Shown: one piece after another, positions 19,987 to 28,798 of the stretch
How positions within the stretch are numbered: position 1 is the stretch's first letter
Layout: every line of letters begins with the position of its first letter
Assembly: GCA_963724695.1 (NCBI GenBank)
Contig: CAVRVW010000011.1
Span: 372,001 to 436,000, forward strand
Origin: CAVQFD01 sp963724695
GTDB lineage: Bacteria; Acidobacteriota; Vicinamibacteria; Vicinamibacterales; CAVVIG01
DNA: 64,000 nt
Direction: 5' to 3'
Made by a program: the position numbers and the translations under genes
Notes under the pieces: generated by a model
What the model was told of the DNA's origin: nothing
Database searches by the model: none
What the model saw: the letters and a program-made list of their open reading frames with translations, nothing else

Positions 19987-21480
19987 TCAGGAATCTCGCG
20001 ACACCGCGAACACATGCGCCTGCCCCCGCTCGAGCAGGACATGCAGCCCCCGATCGATGAGGTCAGCGCGGCTCCAGCTGTAGGTGCGTCCGTCGAGCAA
20101 GTCCTGGAACCCGACTTCTTCGTCCCCCGGGCCCCCCGGGCCCTCCGGCAGGTCGCCGCCGATGTCCACGCGCCCCTGTGCCTCGTGTTCGCTGGGATTG
20201 ACGACGATGATTCGGAGGTCGCCGGCCTCGTCCTTCCAGCGCCAGGCAATAAGCTGGGCTGAGGTGTGATCGACTTCCCGCACCTCGAGCAGCCGCCACT
20301 CGCCCGTGTGCAACAGCGCGTCGTTGGCCAGGCGAAGCAGCCGTTCGTAGAACGCCGCCAACGCCTCGTCGATGGGTTCCACCGGATCGACACCGAGCTG
20401 CACCGGCAGGCGGATGCGGCGGCCTTCGAACTGGCCGTCATGGAAGAACCGAAGCCCCGGCAAGGTCGCGATGGTGACGGCCGCCGCACTCACGCGCGAG
20501 CCAAATGCCTTGACGCTCCTCGGCTCGTCGTGGTTCTCGACAAAGCGGGCGGAACGCGCCTGGTAGTCGGGCGTTGCCCGCAGGTGGCCGCGCACGGATT
20601 CCATCGGCCCGTGCAGCAGGCGATCGTAGAGCCGCTTGTCGTAGGTGAAATCGAAGCCGAGCTGCTGGAGGCGCCATTCGGTATCCCAGTAGCATTCGGC
20701 CAGGAGGAGAAAGCCTGGCACCGCCGCACGGACCTGCGCCCAGAACTCGGGCTGGCCGGCCGGCTCGGACGGCACACGACCGGCCCACGTCCGCGCGAAC
20801 ACGTCGGACAGCACGAGCATCGCCATGTCGCACCGTGCGCCGTCGGCCAGCTCCGCGAGGCGCGAGATCTCTGCCAGCATGGCTGCGCGGGTGTCCGCGC
20901 GAGAGTAATCGAGCTGTGCCACATCGAGCCACGGCGGGAAGTACGGATCGGTGGCGCACGCGATGATCCGGACCTCTCCAGAGGGCGACTCGATGGCGCG
21001 ATACGCCGTGGGGTCCGCGCGGTAGAGCTCGTCGGTTCCGGCGACGAACCGCTCAGGGTGCTGTTCAATCCACGGGTGGTCGAAGGCCACGTGATTCGGG
21101 ATGAAGTCCACGACGAGCTGCATGCCCCGCTCGTGAAGACGGCGCCGCAGGAGCCCGAGCTCGTCGAGTGTGCCCAGGTGCGGATCGATCTCGTACCCGG
21201 TGATACAGAACGCCGATCCCACCACATCCCGAACGCGCCAGCCCGGTAAGGCCTCGCTGTACCGCTCGCACAACGCGGCGTCGGCGCGGGCGATCTCCCG
21301 GCCTCGCGGGCTCCGCCGCCAGAGACCCATGAGGTAGACGAGGTCGATCCCGCGGCGGACCAGCAGGTCCCACTGCTCGTCGGGCACGGTACCGAGTGTG
21401 ACGGGACGGCCAGACCGCCGCGACAACCCTTCGAGCCAGGGCCAGGCATGGATCTCGTAGAGATGAGGGTTGTGGCGCAT
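19987..21480 (-). CDS. GH13 alpha-amylase-family glycoside hydrolase/transferase
   Basis: An intact 497-residue cytosolic enzyme (no signal peptide). All four GH13 motifs are visible: region I VVDFIPNHV (Asn129/His130), region II GARCDMAM with nucleophile Asp218, region III LLAECYWD with acid/base Glu262, and region IV FVENHDEP (Asp318). A beta-sandwich domain C follows from about residue 395. The catalytic set is complete, so it should be active on alpha-glucans or maltooligosaccharides. The exact subfamily (amylase, trehalose-type or sucrose phosphorylase-like) is not resolved. The product could connect with the ADP-glucose pathway at 4036, though they are far apart. Confidence 0.85.
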   Translation of the reverse strand: MRHNPHLYEIHAWPWLEGLSRRSGRPVTLGTVPDEQWDLLVRRGIDLVYLMGLWRRSPRGREIARADAALCERYSEALPGWRVRDVVGSAFCITGYEIDPHLGTLDELGLLRRRLHERGMQLVVDFIPNHVAFDHPWIEQHPERFVAGTDELYRADPTAYRAIESPSGEVRIIACATDPYFPPWLDVAQLDYSRADTRAAMLAEISRLAELADGARCDMAMLVLSDVFARTWAGRVPSEPAGQPEFWAQVRAAVPGFLLLAECYWDTEWRLQQLGFDFTYDKRLYDRLLHGPMESVRGHLRATPDYQARSARFVENHDEPRSVKAFGSRVSAAAVTIATLPGLRFFHDGQFEGRRIRLPVQLGVDPVEPIDEALAAFYERLLRLANDALLHTGEWRLLEVREVDHTSAQLIAWRWKDEAGDLRIIVVNPSEHEAQGRVDIGGDLPEGPGGPGDEEVGFQDLLDGRTYSWSRADLIDRGLHVLLERGQAHVFAVSRDS

Positions 21481-21542
21481 CGTGGGTCAGCAGCGGCCGG
21501 CAGGGCGGCGACTGTGCGCGATTGTACTGCGAGGTGGGCTGA

Positions 21543-22229
21543 TCAGGCGGCCCGGCGGAAATCGTTCTCGACCTTGCCGTCGCGGATCTGGATCGTGCGG
21601 TAGGCGAACGCCGCCACGTCTGCCTCGTGGGTCACGAGGACGATGGTGTTGCCGGCCTTGTGGAGGCGTTCGAAGAGCGCCATGATCTCCTGGCCCGTCT
21701 TCGAGTCGAGGTTGCCCGTGGGCTCGTCAGCCAGGAGAATGGACGGGTTGTTGACGAGCGCGCGGGCGATCGCGACACGCTGCCGCTGCCCGCCCGAAAG
21801 CTCATTGGGCCGGTGCGTCATGCGCGAGGTGAGCTCCACCTTGTCGAGCGCCTCTTTCGCGCGCTTCTCCCTGTCCTTGGCGGCGATGCCGGCGTACACG
21901 AGCGGCAATTCCACGTTGCGCAGGGCGGTGGCACGCGGGAGCAGGTTGAAGGTCTGGAACACGAAGCCGATCTCTTCGTTCCGGATTCGCGCCAGCTCGT
22001 TGTCGTTCATCTGGCTCACCTGCTTGCCGTTGAGCAGGTACGAGCCCTTGCTCGGCGTGTCCAGACAGCCGATCAGGTTCATCAGCGTGGACTTGCCGGA
22101 GCCCGACGGCCCCATGATCGCGACGTATTCGCCGCGCTCGATCTGCACGGAGACGCCGCGAAGCGCGTGGATCTCCTCGGATCCCATGACGTAGGTCTTC
22201 CAGAGATCGACGGTCTCGATAAGGGCCAT
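21543..22229 (-). CDS. LolD/MacB-type ABC transporter ATPase
   Basis: An intact 228-residue ATPase with Walker A GPSGSGKST, Q-loop FVFQTFNLLPRATALRNVELP (the MacB/LolD/FtsE-type hallmark), signature LSGGQRQR, Walker B ILLADEPTGNLDS and switch VTHEADVA. Relatives work with MacB- or LolCE-type permeases in extruding lipoproteins, peptides or macrolides from the outer leaflet of the inner membrane. No permease is present within the window next to it. It lies 3 bases downstream of the PilB-like gene on the same strand and is probably co-transcribed. Confidence 0.85.
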   Translation of the reverse strand: MALIETVDLWKTYVMGSEEIHALRGVSVQIERGEYVAIMGPSGSGKSTLMNLIGCLDTPSKGSYLLNGKQVSQMNDNELARIRNEEIGFVFQTFNLLPRATALRNVELPLVYAGIAAKDREKRAKEALDKVELTSRMTHRPNELSGGQRQRVAIARALVNNPSILLADEPTGNLDSKTGQEIMALFERLHKAGNTIVLVTHEADVAAFAYRTIQIRDGKVENDFRRAA

Positions 22230-22232
22230 AAC

Positions 22233-24086
22233 CTAGGATAAGACGGATCGGGCGCGACCCCGGTTCCCATCCCGCCCCTTGGACCGTGGCTCAGCACGGC
22301 TGGCGCAGTAGGGGCAAAAGCGCCAACCTGGCTGCAAGGCGCGGCCACAGTGCCCGCACGCGCCGCCGATCGTCGTCCCGCACGAAGGACAGGCAAGGAA
22401 CCCCACGTCCACTGCGGCCCCGCATGCCGTGCAGAGAGGCCGGCTCCGGTCCGCGTCCTCACGACCAACGGCCATCAGGACTTCTTCCATGGAGGTGACT
22501 CCGGCTTGCGCCTTGGACAGGGCATCTTCGGCCAGGCTGACCCCACCGCCTCGCCGCACGACATCCGCCAGTCGTTCCTCGCGGTTGCCGCTCACGATCG
22601 CCTGCCGCACCTCTCCGGAGATGACGACCGTCTGGTAGACGCCGATCCGCCCCCGGTACCCGGTGTGTTGGCACTCGTCGCATCCGACCGGTTCGAACGA
22701 CACTTCCGCGCCCGGCGCACCCGCGGCGTCCAGGGAAGTGACGGCGGTCCCACGGCACGAGGTGCACAGCCTTCGCACCAGCCGCTGCACGACGACGCCA
22801 ACGAGCGTGCCGGCAATCGTGGCGGGATCGACACCGAGCGCGACCAGGGCCGAGACTCCCGACGGCAGGTCGTCGGCTCGGACCGTCGTGATCACCAGCT
22901 CGCCCGCCGCGGCCGAGAGCGCGAGCGTCGCCGTCTCGACCTCGCGAAGGGCGCCGACCACCACAACGTCTGGTCGCTGCTGAAGGATTGACCGAAGTCG
23001 GGAGGCGCCATCCTCGCCGCCCGCACCCTCGACCGCGGTCTGGGTCACTCCGGGAATCTCGTACTCGATCGCATCCTCGATCGAGACGATGTCGCTCCGG
23101 CCCGAGCGAAGGGCGGCCACATCAGCCGCAAGGGCCGCCAGCGTCGCCTGCACCCCGCTGCCCGCCGGGCCGATGATGAGGACGAGACCGCGCCTGTGCG
23201 CGCCGAACCCTCGGACCTCATCGAGCATCGTCTTGGACAGCCCGAGGTCGTTGAGCGAAGGCGCCGCGGCTGGCCAATCCCATCGGCGAAGCACGACCTT
23301 CTCCCCGAAGAGCGTGCGCAGGCTGGAGACCCGAAACTCGGTCTCCGATCCGTCGCCAACGGCGCACCGCAGCCGCCCGTCCTGGGGCAGCCGGGTCTCG
23401 GTGACCCGCATCCCAGCCAGCCGCTTGAGCGCGGCGATGAGCGCGGCCGCCTCTTGTGCGGGCAGCGTGGCCGCGTGCCGGAGCACGCCGTCCATCCGTT
23501 CACGGACGGTCACGCCTTGTGCGGTCGGCTCGACGTGAACGTCGGTGGCGCCTCTCGAGACAGCGCCCGACAGGATGGAGCGCAGCGTGTCCTCGACCCC
23601 TGCCTCCGAGCCGGGCGAAGGCGCCGTTTCCTGTTGCACCCCGGTTCCGGCGGGGCCCGGCGTGGTTCTGTCAGCGCCAACGATGGCGGCGAGTATGTCG
23701 CTGCGGGTGGCCACCACCTGCCGGATGGTGAAGCCGGTCTCGCGTTCGAGGTCCTGCGCAAGCCCGAGCAGCAGGGGGTCGGACATGGCAACGATCAGGA
23801 CCCGCTTCTCGAGGCGCACGCCGACGGCGGCATGCTTGAGTGCCGTGGCTCTGGGGATCACGCCAAGCGCATCGGGATCGGGCGGATGCTCGGAAAGGTC
23901 GACGTAGGGGAACCCGAGCTGGACGGCGAGTGCCCTGGCAATGCCCGTCTCGGTGGCGAGGCCCAGCCGGGTGAGCACAATCCCCAGCCGCTCGCCCGTC
24001 CGCTTCTGCTCGGTGAGGGCGGTTCGGAGGTCCTCCTCCGTTATGAGCTCCGCCTGCACGAGACATTCACCCATCTTTCGGCGCAC
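22233..24086 (-). CDS. MshE/PilB-like protein with degenerate ATPase motifs and C-terminal zinc ribbons
   Basis: A 617-residue intact protein. Residues 1-135 are an MshEN-type domain (two RLGxxL-like repeats ending in Q: LTEQ at 24-27 and LAVQLG), a known c-di-GMP-binding fold. Residues 160-540 match GspE/PilB ATPases, including the zinc tetracysteine (C441, C444, C469, C472) and YRGRIGVYQ. But Walker A reads GPAGSGVQA with Val312 in place of the catalytic Lys, Walker B reads VVVVGALREVETA with Glu replaced by Ala379, and the His-box STLHTND is TTVRADD. Residues 552-594 add two CxxC pairs twice, a double zinc ribbon. It starts GTG, divergently from a GGDEF gene. Probably a catalytically dead, c-di-GMP-responsive T4P-motor paralogue. 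Confidence 0.8.
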   Translation of the reverse strand: MRRKMGECLVQAELITEEDLRTALTEQKRTGERLGIVLTRLGLATETGIARALAVQLGFPYVDLSEHPPDPDALGVIPRATALKHAAVGVRLEKRVLIVAMSDPLLLGLAQDLERETGFTIRQVVATRSDILAAIVGADRTTPGPAGTGVQQETAPSPGSEAGVEDTLRSILSGAVSRGATDVHVEPTAQGVTVRERMDGVLRHAATLPAQEAAALIAALKRLAGMRVTETRLPQDGRLRCAVGDGSETEFRVSSLRTLFGEKVVLRRWDWPAAAPSLNDLGLSKTMLDEVRGFGAHRRGLVLIIGPAGSGVQATLAALAADVAALRSGRSDIVSIEDAIEYEIPGVTQTAVEGAGGEDGASRLRSILQQRPDVVVVGALREVETATLALSAAAGELVITTVRADDLPSGVSALVALGVDPATIAGTLVGVVVQRLVRRLCTSCRGTAVTSLDAAGAPGAEVSFEPVGCDECQHTGYRGRIGVYQTVVISGEVRQAIVSGNREERLADVVRRGGGVSLAEDALSKAQAGVTSMEEVLMAVGREDADRSRPLCTACGAAVDVGFLACPSCGTTIGGACGHCGRALQPGWRFCPYCASRAEPRSKGRDGNRGRARSVLS

Positions 24087-24126
24087 GATGTAATCTAGCC
24101 TAGCATCTGCCGGCGATAGACCTGAG

Positions 24127-25104
24127 ATGGACGCTCGAGCCGGTCACACCGTTTCCGACATGCCGACCGAAGACCTCCGCGAGCGTCTCGCGTCGGCGGT
24201 ACAGCGCCGCGCCAGCGCGATCGCGCTCGACGCCGTGACGCTGTTCCCTTTCAGCGGGGCTGAGCCACTCGAAGCCGCGTACTGCCGGCGCGTGGGCGAC
24301 CGCCTCGTTGAGCTCCTCGCCTCAGCGATTCGGCACGGCCGCGTCGATCCGACCCTCGGTCTCGTCGCCGAGCTCTACCGCGTCTTCCAGGAGCGCAGCC
24401 TGCCGGTCGATCGGCTCTTCGTGTTCGTCTATCTGACCGAGCGGAGCGCGCTCGACGATCTGGCGAGCGATGCCGAGCTGGGGGCCACGAGCGAGGCCTG
24501 GCCGCTCGTGGCTCAACTCGTCCGGAGGGCATCGTTCGACGTGCTCGCCGCGTACGTCCTGCAGGCGCAGATCGAGCCGACGGGCGCCGTGCTGATCGAT
24601 CCCCTCACGACCCTGCACTCCCGTCCGGTGATCGAGACGGTGCTCGCCAAGGAAGCCATCCGCGCCGCGCGCCTGGGCCACACCCTCGCGCTGATTCTGA
24701 TCGACATGGATCGCCTGACCTCGATCAACGAGCAGCACGGCCACGGCGTCGGCGATCGCCTGCTCGAGCGGCTGGGCATTCTCGTCAAGGGATTCTTCAG
24801 GCAGCACGACTGGGTCGGCCGCATCGGCGACGACTCGATTGCCGTGCTGCTCCTGGGGCTCGACGCGGAGCACGCGTCCGAGCTCGCGGAGCGCCTGCGA
24901 TCGACTGTCGAGGATCGCCTCGAGTTCACCGATCACCACACGGATCGGCACGTCCGTGTGACGGTGAGCATCGCCGTGGTCATCGTGGCGGTGGCGGCGG
25001 GCACGGTCCTCGATCCGGACCGCCTGATGGCCGAGGCCCTGGCCGGGCTCGAACGCGCGAAGCGGGCCGGCAGGAACCGCGTCGACTCCTCCCGATCCTC
25101 GTAG
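24127..25104 (+). CDS. Degenerate GGDEF-domain protein
   Basis: An intact 325-residue cytosolic protein. Residues 1-150 are a helical N-terminal domain without a recognised sensor signature. Residues 155-310 form a GGDEF domain starting DPLTTLHSR and ALILIDMDRLTSINEQHGH. The active-site GG(D/E)EF is IGDDS at 233-237, so it probably cannot make c-di-GMP but could bind GTP or act as a regulator. No RxxD inhibitory site was clearly seen. It diverges from the MshE/PilB-like gene over a 40-base gap, matching that protein's predicted c-di-GMP-binding N-domain. Confidence 0.75.
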   Translation: MDARAGHTVSDMPTEDLRERLASAVQRRASAIALDAVTLFPFSGAEPLEAAYCRRVGDRLVELLASAIRHGRVDPTLGLVAELYRVFQERSLPVDRLFVFVYLTERSALDDLASDAELGATSEAWPLVAQLVRRASFDVLAAYVLQAQIEPTGAVLIDPLTTLHSRPVIETVLAKEAIRAARLGHTLALILIDMDRLTSINEQHGHGVGDRLLERLGILVKGFFRQHDWVGRIGDDSIAVLLLGLDAEHASELAERLRSTVEDRLEFTDHHTDRHVRVTVSIAVVIVAVAAGTVLDPDRLMAEALAGLERAKRAGRNRVDSSRSS

Positions 25105-25115
25105 TTCGGCCGGCC

Positions 25116-26490
25116 CTAGACCCCTTCGAGCGCCGTGAGCCGCGTGCGCACGCGCGAGGCCAGGTCCGGATGCGCCACGGCGCCCAGCTTGAGGAATGTC
25201 CGGTAGTGCGAGATGGCCAGGCCGGCATTGCCGCTCTCGTCAGCCACGACCGCCAGATTGTAGTGAGACCCGGGATGCTGCGGATCCACCGTGACGGCTC
25301 GCTGCAGCAGCTCGCGAGCTTCGGCGATTTGCCCTGCGGACCGCCGCACGAGCGCGAGATTGACGAGCGACTCGACGTTGCGCGGGTCGTCGTCGAGCGC
25401 CACGCGGAGCTCGGCGGCGGCCTGTTCGAAGCGGCCCGCGCGGAGATGGGCCACGCCAAGGTTGTTGTGCGCCTTGACGTACCGGGGCGCGATGGCGATT
25501 GCGCGCTGGAACTGCCTGACCGCCGCGTCGAGGTCGCCGCGATCCTGGTAGAGCAGCCCGAGATTGTTGTGCACCTCTTCGCTCGTATCGCTCTGCTCGA
25601 GGAGCAGGCGGTACTGCACGAGGGCGTTGTCGTAATCGCCGACCCGCTGGTAGTACAACGCCAGCCCGAAGTGGTCCGGCGCCGGCACGGCTGCTCGAGC
25701 CGTCTGCACGCCAGAAACCGTGGGCGTGGGCGGCTCAGGCTGCCCGCCAGACCGTAGGCCGGGTCCTTGGGACCCGGCTGGGGCGGCGGGTCCGGAAGGA
25801 CCCGCCCTGCCAACAGGCGGTGCGACAACGAGTGGCGCCTGCCTGGCCGTCTCGGGAGTTGCCGGCGGCACCGGAGGCTGAGCGCGCCGAGCCGACACCG
25901 TCGAGGGTGGTATCGGCGCTTGCCGCGGCGTAGCGGACGGCGTCGCTTGAGTCGGACGCGACGCCTGGGAAGCGTCGAGTCGATCAGTCGGCTCCGCACG
26001 CGGCGACGGCGCGGCTGGCGTCGTTGAAGCCGAGGCCGCCGGCGCGGTTGGCGCGGCTTGCCCTGCCGAAGCCTCATTCGTCGGGACCTGCGGCTTGAAC
26101 CGCTCCAGCCGGATTCTGCGACGCCTGCCCCGCTGAAGCCGAAACGGTGGATGGCGCCGTCTGCGAAGGCTGAGGCTGCCCCGCCGTAGCCGCGCTCTTC
26201 GCTGCTTGCGGCGCCTGCCCCGCCGAAGCGGATGCTGTGGATGAAGCCGTCCGCGAAGGCTGGGGAGGCTGGGTCAGCAGGAATACCGGCACGGCCAGCG
26301 CGACGAATCCGATTGCGACAGCGGCTGCGCCGTAGACGACGGCGCGCCCGCGCTCGGATTTCGCGAGATCGGATTCACGAGGAAAGCCGAGGGTGGCCAG
26401 CACGGCGTCTGCACTCGCGGTCGAATCCGGTTCGTCCGCGGGATCATTATCCGCCCTCCGGCTCTTCAGCGCATCGAGGATCTGGCTCAC
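25116..26490 (-). CDS. GspB/MshN-like membrane-anchored TPR protein
   Basis: Starts with GTG at 26490, whose GTGA overlaps the ExeA-like stop. The N-terminus VSQILDALKSRRADNDP is the usual GspB/MshN opening, followed by a membrane helix (about residues 57-77), a long Ala/Pro/Gln/Ser linker with repeated SASAGQ units, and four to five TPR motifs (from about residue 245; FGLALYYQRVGDYDNALVQY, HNNLGLLYQDRGDLDAAVRQF and so on). A frame break near 26085 in the linker joins two segments that share the AGQA pattern. In MSHA systems MshN bridges the inner membrane and secretin; that is the likely role. Confidence 0.75.
25758..25810. repeat. Two adjacent REP-like GC palindromes in a gene's linker region
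   Basis: GCCGGGTCC (25758-25766) pairs with GGACCCGGC (25770-25778), loop TTG. GGCGGGTCC (25785-25793) pairs with GGACCCGCC (25798-25806), loop GGAA. The second, plus trailing CTGC, matches 24 of 26 bases at 14637-14662. They code for the low-complexity linker of the TPR protein. Confidence 0.6.
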
Positions 26491-27461
26491 GGGTTCAGGC
26501 CCTGAAGCCATCGATACAGCACTGTCGTCGCGCCGACCGCGAATGCCGACGCCAGAAGAACGACCCCGGCGGCCGTCGCCAGGGGGGAGGCCGACAGCGG
26601 CCGCGGCCAGTCGAGCCACCGCGATCGCCGCGGCGTCAGGTCGAGGCCCTCCGCCGCGTGCCGTACGATCTCAGGCGTGATGCGGCTGGTCCTCACCGAG
26701 AATCCGGCGACGAGCGCCCGATCGCAAATGAGATTGATCAGGCGCGGGATGCCGCCCGAGAGGACGTGCACGAGGGCGAGGGCCCTCGCCGAGAACATCA
26801 CCGCCGAGCCGCCCGCGATCGCCAGCCGATGGGCGACGTACGCCGCGGTGGCATCCCGGTCGAGCGGCGCGAGCTCGTAGCGAATCGACACTCGCTGATC
26901 GAGCTGCCGGAGCTCGGGCGACCGAAGCAGCGTTTGCAGGTTCAACTGTCCGACGAGGACGATCTGCAGCAGCTTCTCCTTGTCGGTTTCGAGATTCGAC
27001 AGGATGCGAATCTGCTCGAGCACGGCGTGCGGCAGGTTCTGCGCCTCGTCGATGATCAGCACGGCGCTGGCATTCTGCGGCACGAGGCCGAGCAGGAAGT
27101 CGTACAGCGTCTCGACGAGATCCTGCTTGGTGGCGCCCGCGAGCCGGCCCGTCTGAAGGTCTTCACGGGAGACCAGGTCGAAGTCGAGGAGAATCCGCTT
27201 CAGCAGATCCTCCTCCGACAGGAAGGGGTTCAACACGAGCGCGGTGAAGGTCTTCCTATCGATCTGCTCGAGCAGCGCCCGGCAGAGGGTCGTCTTGCCC
27301 GTACCGATGTCGCCCGTGATGACGACGAAGCCTTCGCGGCGGCGGATGGCGTACTGGAGCAGCTCGAACGCACTCGCGTGCGACTGGCTCCGGTACAAGA
27401 ACTTCGGATCCGGCGTCAGGCTGAAGGGCTTCTCCGAGAAACCGTAATAGTGCTCGTACAT
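26487..27461 (-). CDS. ExeA/MshM-like AAA ATPase
   Basis: An intact 324-residue protein. It begins MYEHYYGFSEKPFSLTPDPKFLY, the standard ExeA/MshM opening. Walker A is GDIGTGKTT, Walker B LIIDEAQNL, and a sensor region LVGQLNLQTLLRSPELRQLDQRV follows. A membrane helix lies near the C-terminus (about residues 293-316). ExeA-type ATPases with GspB partners insert and assemble secretin through the peptidoglycan. The gene sits between the secretin and GspB/MshN-like genes with 4-base overlap or spacing, supporting that role. Confidence 0.85.
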   Translation of the reverse strand: MYEHYYGFSEKPFSLTPDPKFLYRSQSHASAFELLQYAIRRREGFVVITGDIGTGKTTLCRALLEQIDRKTFTALVLNPFLSEEDLLKRILLDFDLVSREDLQTGRLAGATKQDLVETLYDFLLGLVPQNASAVLIIDEAQNLPHAVLEQIRILSNLETDKEKLLQIVLVGQLNLQTLLRSPELRQLDQRVSIRYELAPLDRDATAAYVAHRLAIAGGSAVMFSARALALVHVLSGGIPRLINLICDRALVAGFSVRTSRITPEIVRHAAEGLDLTPRRSRWLDWPRPLSASPLATAAGVVLLASAFAVGATTVLYRWLQGLNP

Positions 27462-27465
27462 CGTC

Positions 27466-28707
27466 CTACTCGGTTGCCGGACCGCGCACGATGGTCGGCG
27501 TCAACAGCATCAGCACCTCGACCCGTGTCCTGGTGACGACAGTCGTGCGGCCGAACCAACCGCCCGAGGGGCTGCCGGTCTTCTGCTCGCGCGTTTCGCG
27601 GTCGCGGCCGAAGCCGCCGACGACCAGGGTCTCTCCGTCCGCCACCCGCGCGAGCGTGTCCGTTTCGCCGAAGTGCGTGACGGCCGGCGCGCCCGAGGCG
27701 GCCGGCTCGGCCAGCCGCACGATGGGGCTCATCGCGAGCAGGATCGAACGGTCCGAGCCCACGCGGGCGGTCACGCCGAGGGTGAACGCCGCTTCCCGGA
27801 CCACGGCCGGTTCGTTGTTGAGCGCCAGGACTCTGGGGGCGGCGACGGTCGTGACCGTCCCCTGTGCAGCCAGCGCGTCGAGAAAGCGGGCGACGTTGGA
27901 CACGCGCAGTCCGTTGACGAGCGGCCGCGCGCCCGGCGCCGGGTTTGCGACGCCGCCCTGTGCGAGCGCGGTCCAGTCGAGGGCCCGTGCTCCGGCCGTG
28001 GACAGCTCCACTTCGACCACTCGAGCGTCGATCTGGACTTGCCGCAGCGCGCGCTCGTGCACGGCGTCCAGGTAGGCCGCCACGCGATCCAGCCGGTCCC
28101 GGACATCTGTGACCTGGAGCACGCCGGCGCGCCGGTCGATGGTGACCGCGCCGCGCGGCGACAGCAACGCCTGCACGCCCCTGACCGTGTCGCCGAACGC
28201 GTCCGACGTGGCTTCGGACGACACGCGGGCGAACGAACCGTCTGCCGCGGCGCCTCCCACCTCGCTTCGCCCCGTGCGCGAGATGGCCACGGCGGCGATC
28301 TCGAAGATCTGGGTCTCGGCGTCCCGGCGGAACACGCGCACGAACGTGCCGTCCACGGCGTAGTCAAGGCCGAACGGCGGCAGCACCAAATCGAGCGCCT
28401 GTCGCACGGTGACGTTCTTCAGGTCGCCGATGAACGACTCGGTGATGAAGGGATCCGCGACGATGCTGAGCGGGGTGTTGGCGACGATTTGGAGAAGCAG
28501 CTCGCGGACCGGTACCGGCTGGGAGAAGGTCAACGAGAGCGTCTGGTTGTCGAACGCGGCAGACCGCGCGCGGTCGTCCAACTGCGTCAGCGGAAGCGTC
28601 GGCAGGGGCGCGGACCGCTGCTGGGCATGCGCCAGCGCCGCGGCCGCCACGACCATCGACACTCCCACCGCGAGCCGCCGGGGACGCGGCACCAGAGGAG
28701 ACTGCAC
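27466..28707 (-). CDS. Short secretin (MshL/GspD/PilQ family)
   Basis: 413 residues, intact, with signal peptide (LAVGVSMVVAAAALAHAQ). Residues about 50-130 form an STN/N0 domain (SLTFSQPVPVRELLLQIV, LDLVLPPFGLDYAVDGTFV), about 180-250 an N1-type domain, and the rest a beta-rich secretin core ending VEVLMLLTPTIVRG. It is shorter than typical MshL (about 550) or GspD. Secretins form the outer-membrane gate of type II secretion and type IV pili. It starts GTG at 28707 and leads the ExeA-TPR set; no pilin, prepilin peptidase or inner-membrane platform gene is adjacent. Confidence 0.8.
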   Translation of the reverse strand: MQSPLVPRPRRLAVGVSMVVAAAALAHAQQRSAPLPTLPLTQLDDRARSAAFDNQTLSLTFSQPVPVRELLLQIVANTPLSIVADPFITESFIGDLKNVTVRQALDLVLPPFGLDYAVDGTFVRVFRRDAETQIFEIAAVAISRTGRSEVGGAAADGSFARVSSEATSDAFGDTVRGVQALLSPRGAVTIDRRAGVLQVTDVRDRLDRVAAYLDAVHERALRQVQIDARVVEVELSTAGARALDWTALAQGGVANPAPGARPLVNGLRVSNVARFLDALAAQGTVTTVAAPRVLALNNEPAVVREAAFTLGVTARVGSDRSILLAMSPIVRLAEPAASGAPAVTHFGETDTLARVADGETLVVGGFGRDRETREQKTGSPSGGWFGRTTVVTRTRVEVLMLLTPTIVRGPATE

Positions 28708-28767
28708 AGCTCTACCTTTCGGCCGTGCGACAAACCAACTATAGACGTGCAGGCCCCGGAGGCCCTG

Positions 28768-28786
28768 TGCATCAACTTTCGATGCA
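28768..28786 (-). terminator. Hairpin downstream of the inositol-phosphate synthase gene
   Basis: TGCATC (28768-28773) pairs with GATGCA (28781-28786) across a 7-base loop, 13 bases beyond the synthase stop. No T-run follows. The 91-base gap also contains ACTATA (28738-28743), a TATAGT -10-like hexamer on the minus strand for the secretin gene. Confidence 0.4.
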
Positions 28787-28798
28787 GAGGTGTGCAGG

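Noticed and set aside
16671..21480. A polysaccharide biosynthesis cluster built from the GT-C-like and GH13 genes
   Set aside because: Only two neighbouring carbohydrate genes are present, with unrelated neighbours and no polymerase, flippase or sugar-nucleotide genes next to them.
22233..28707. A complete type II secretion or type IV pilus locus
   Set aside because: No pilin, prepilin peptidase, inner-membrane platform (PilC/GspF) or pseudopilin gene is within the window, so only a partial set is called.
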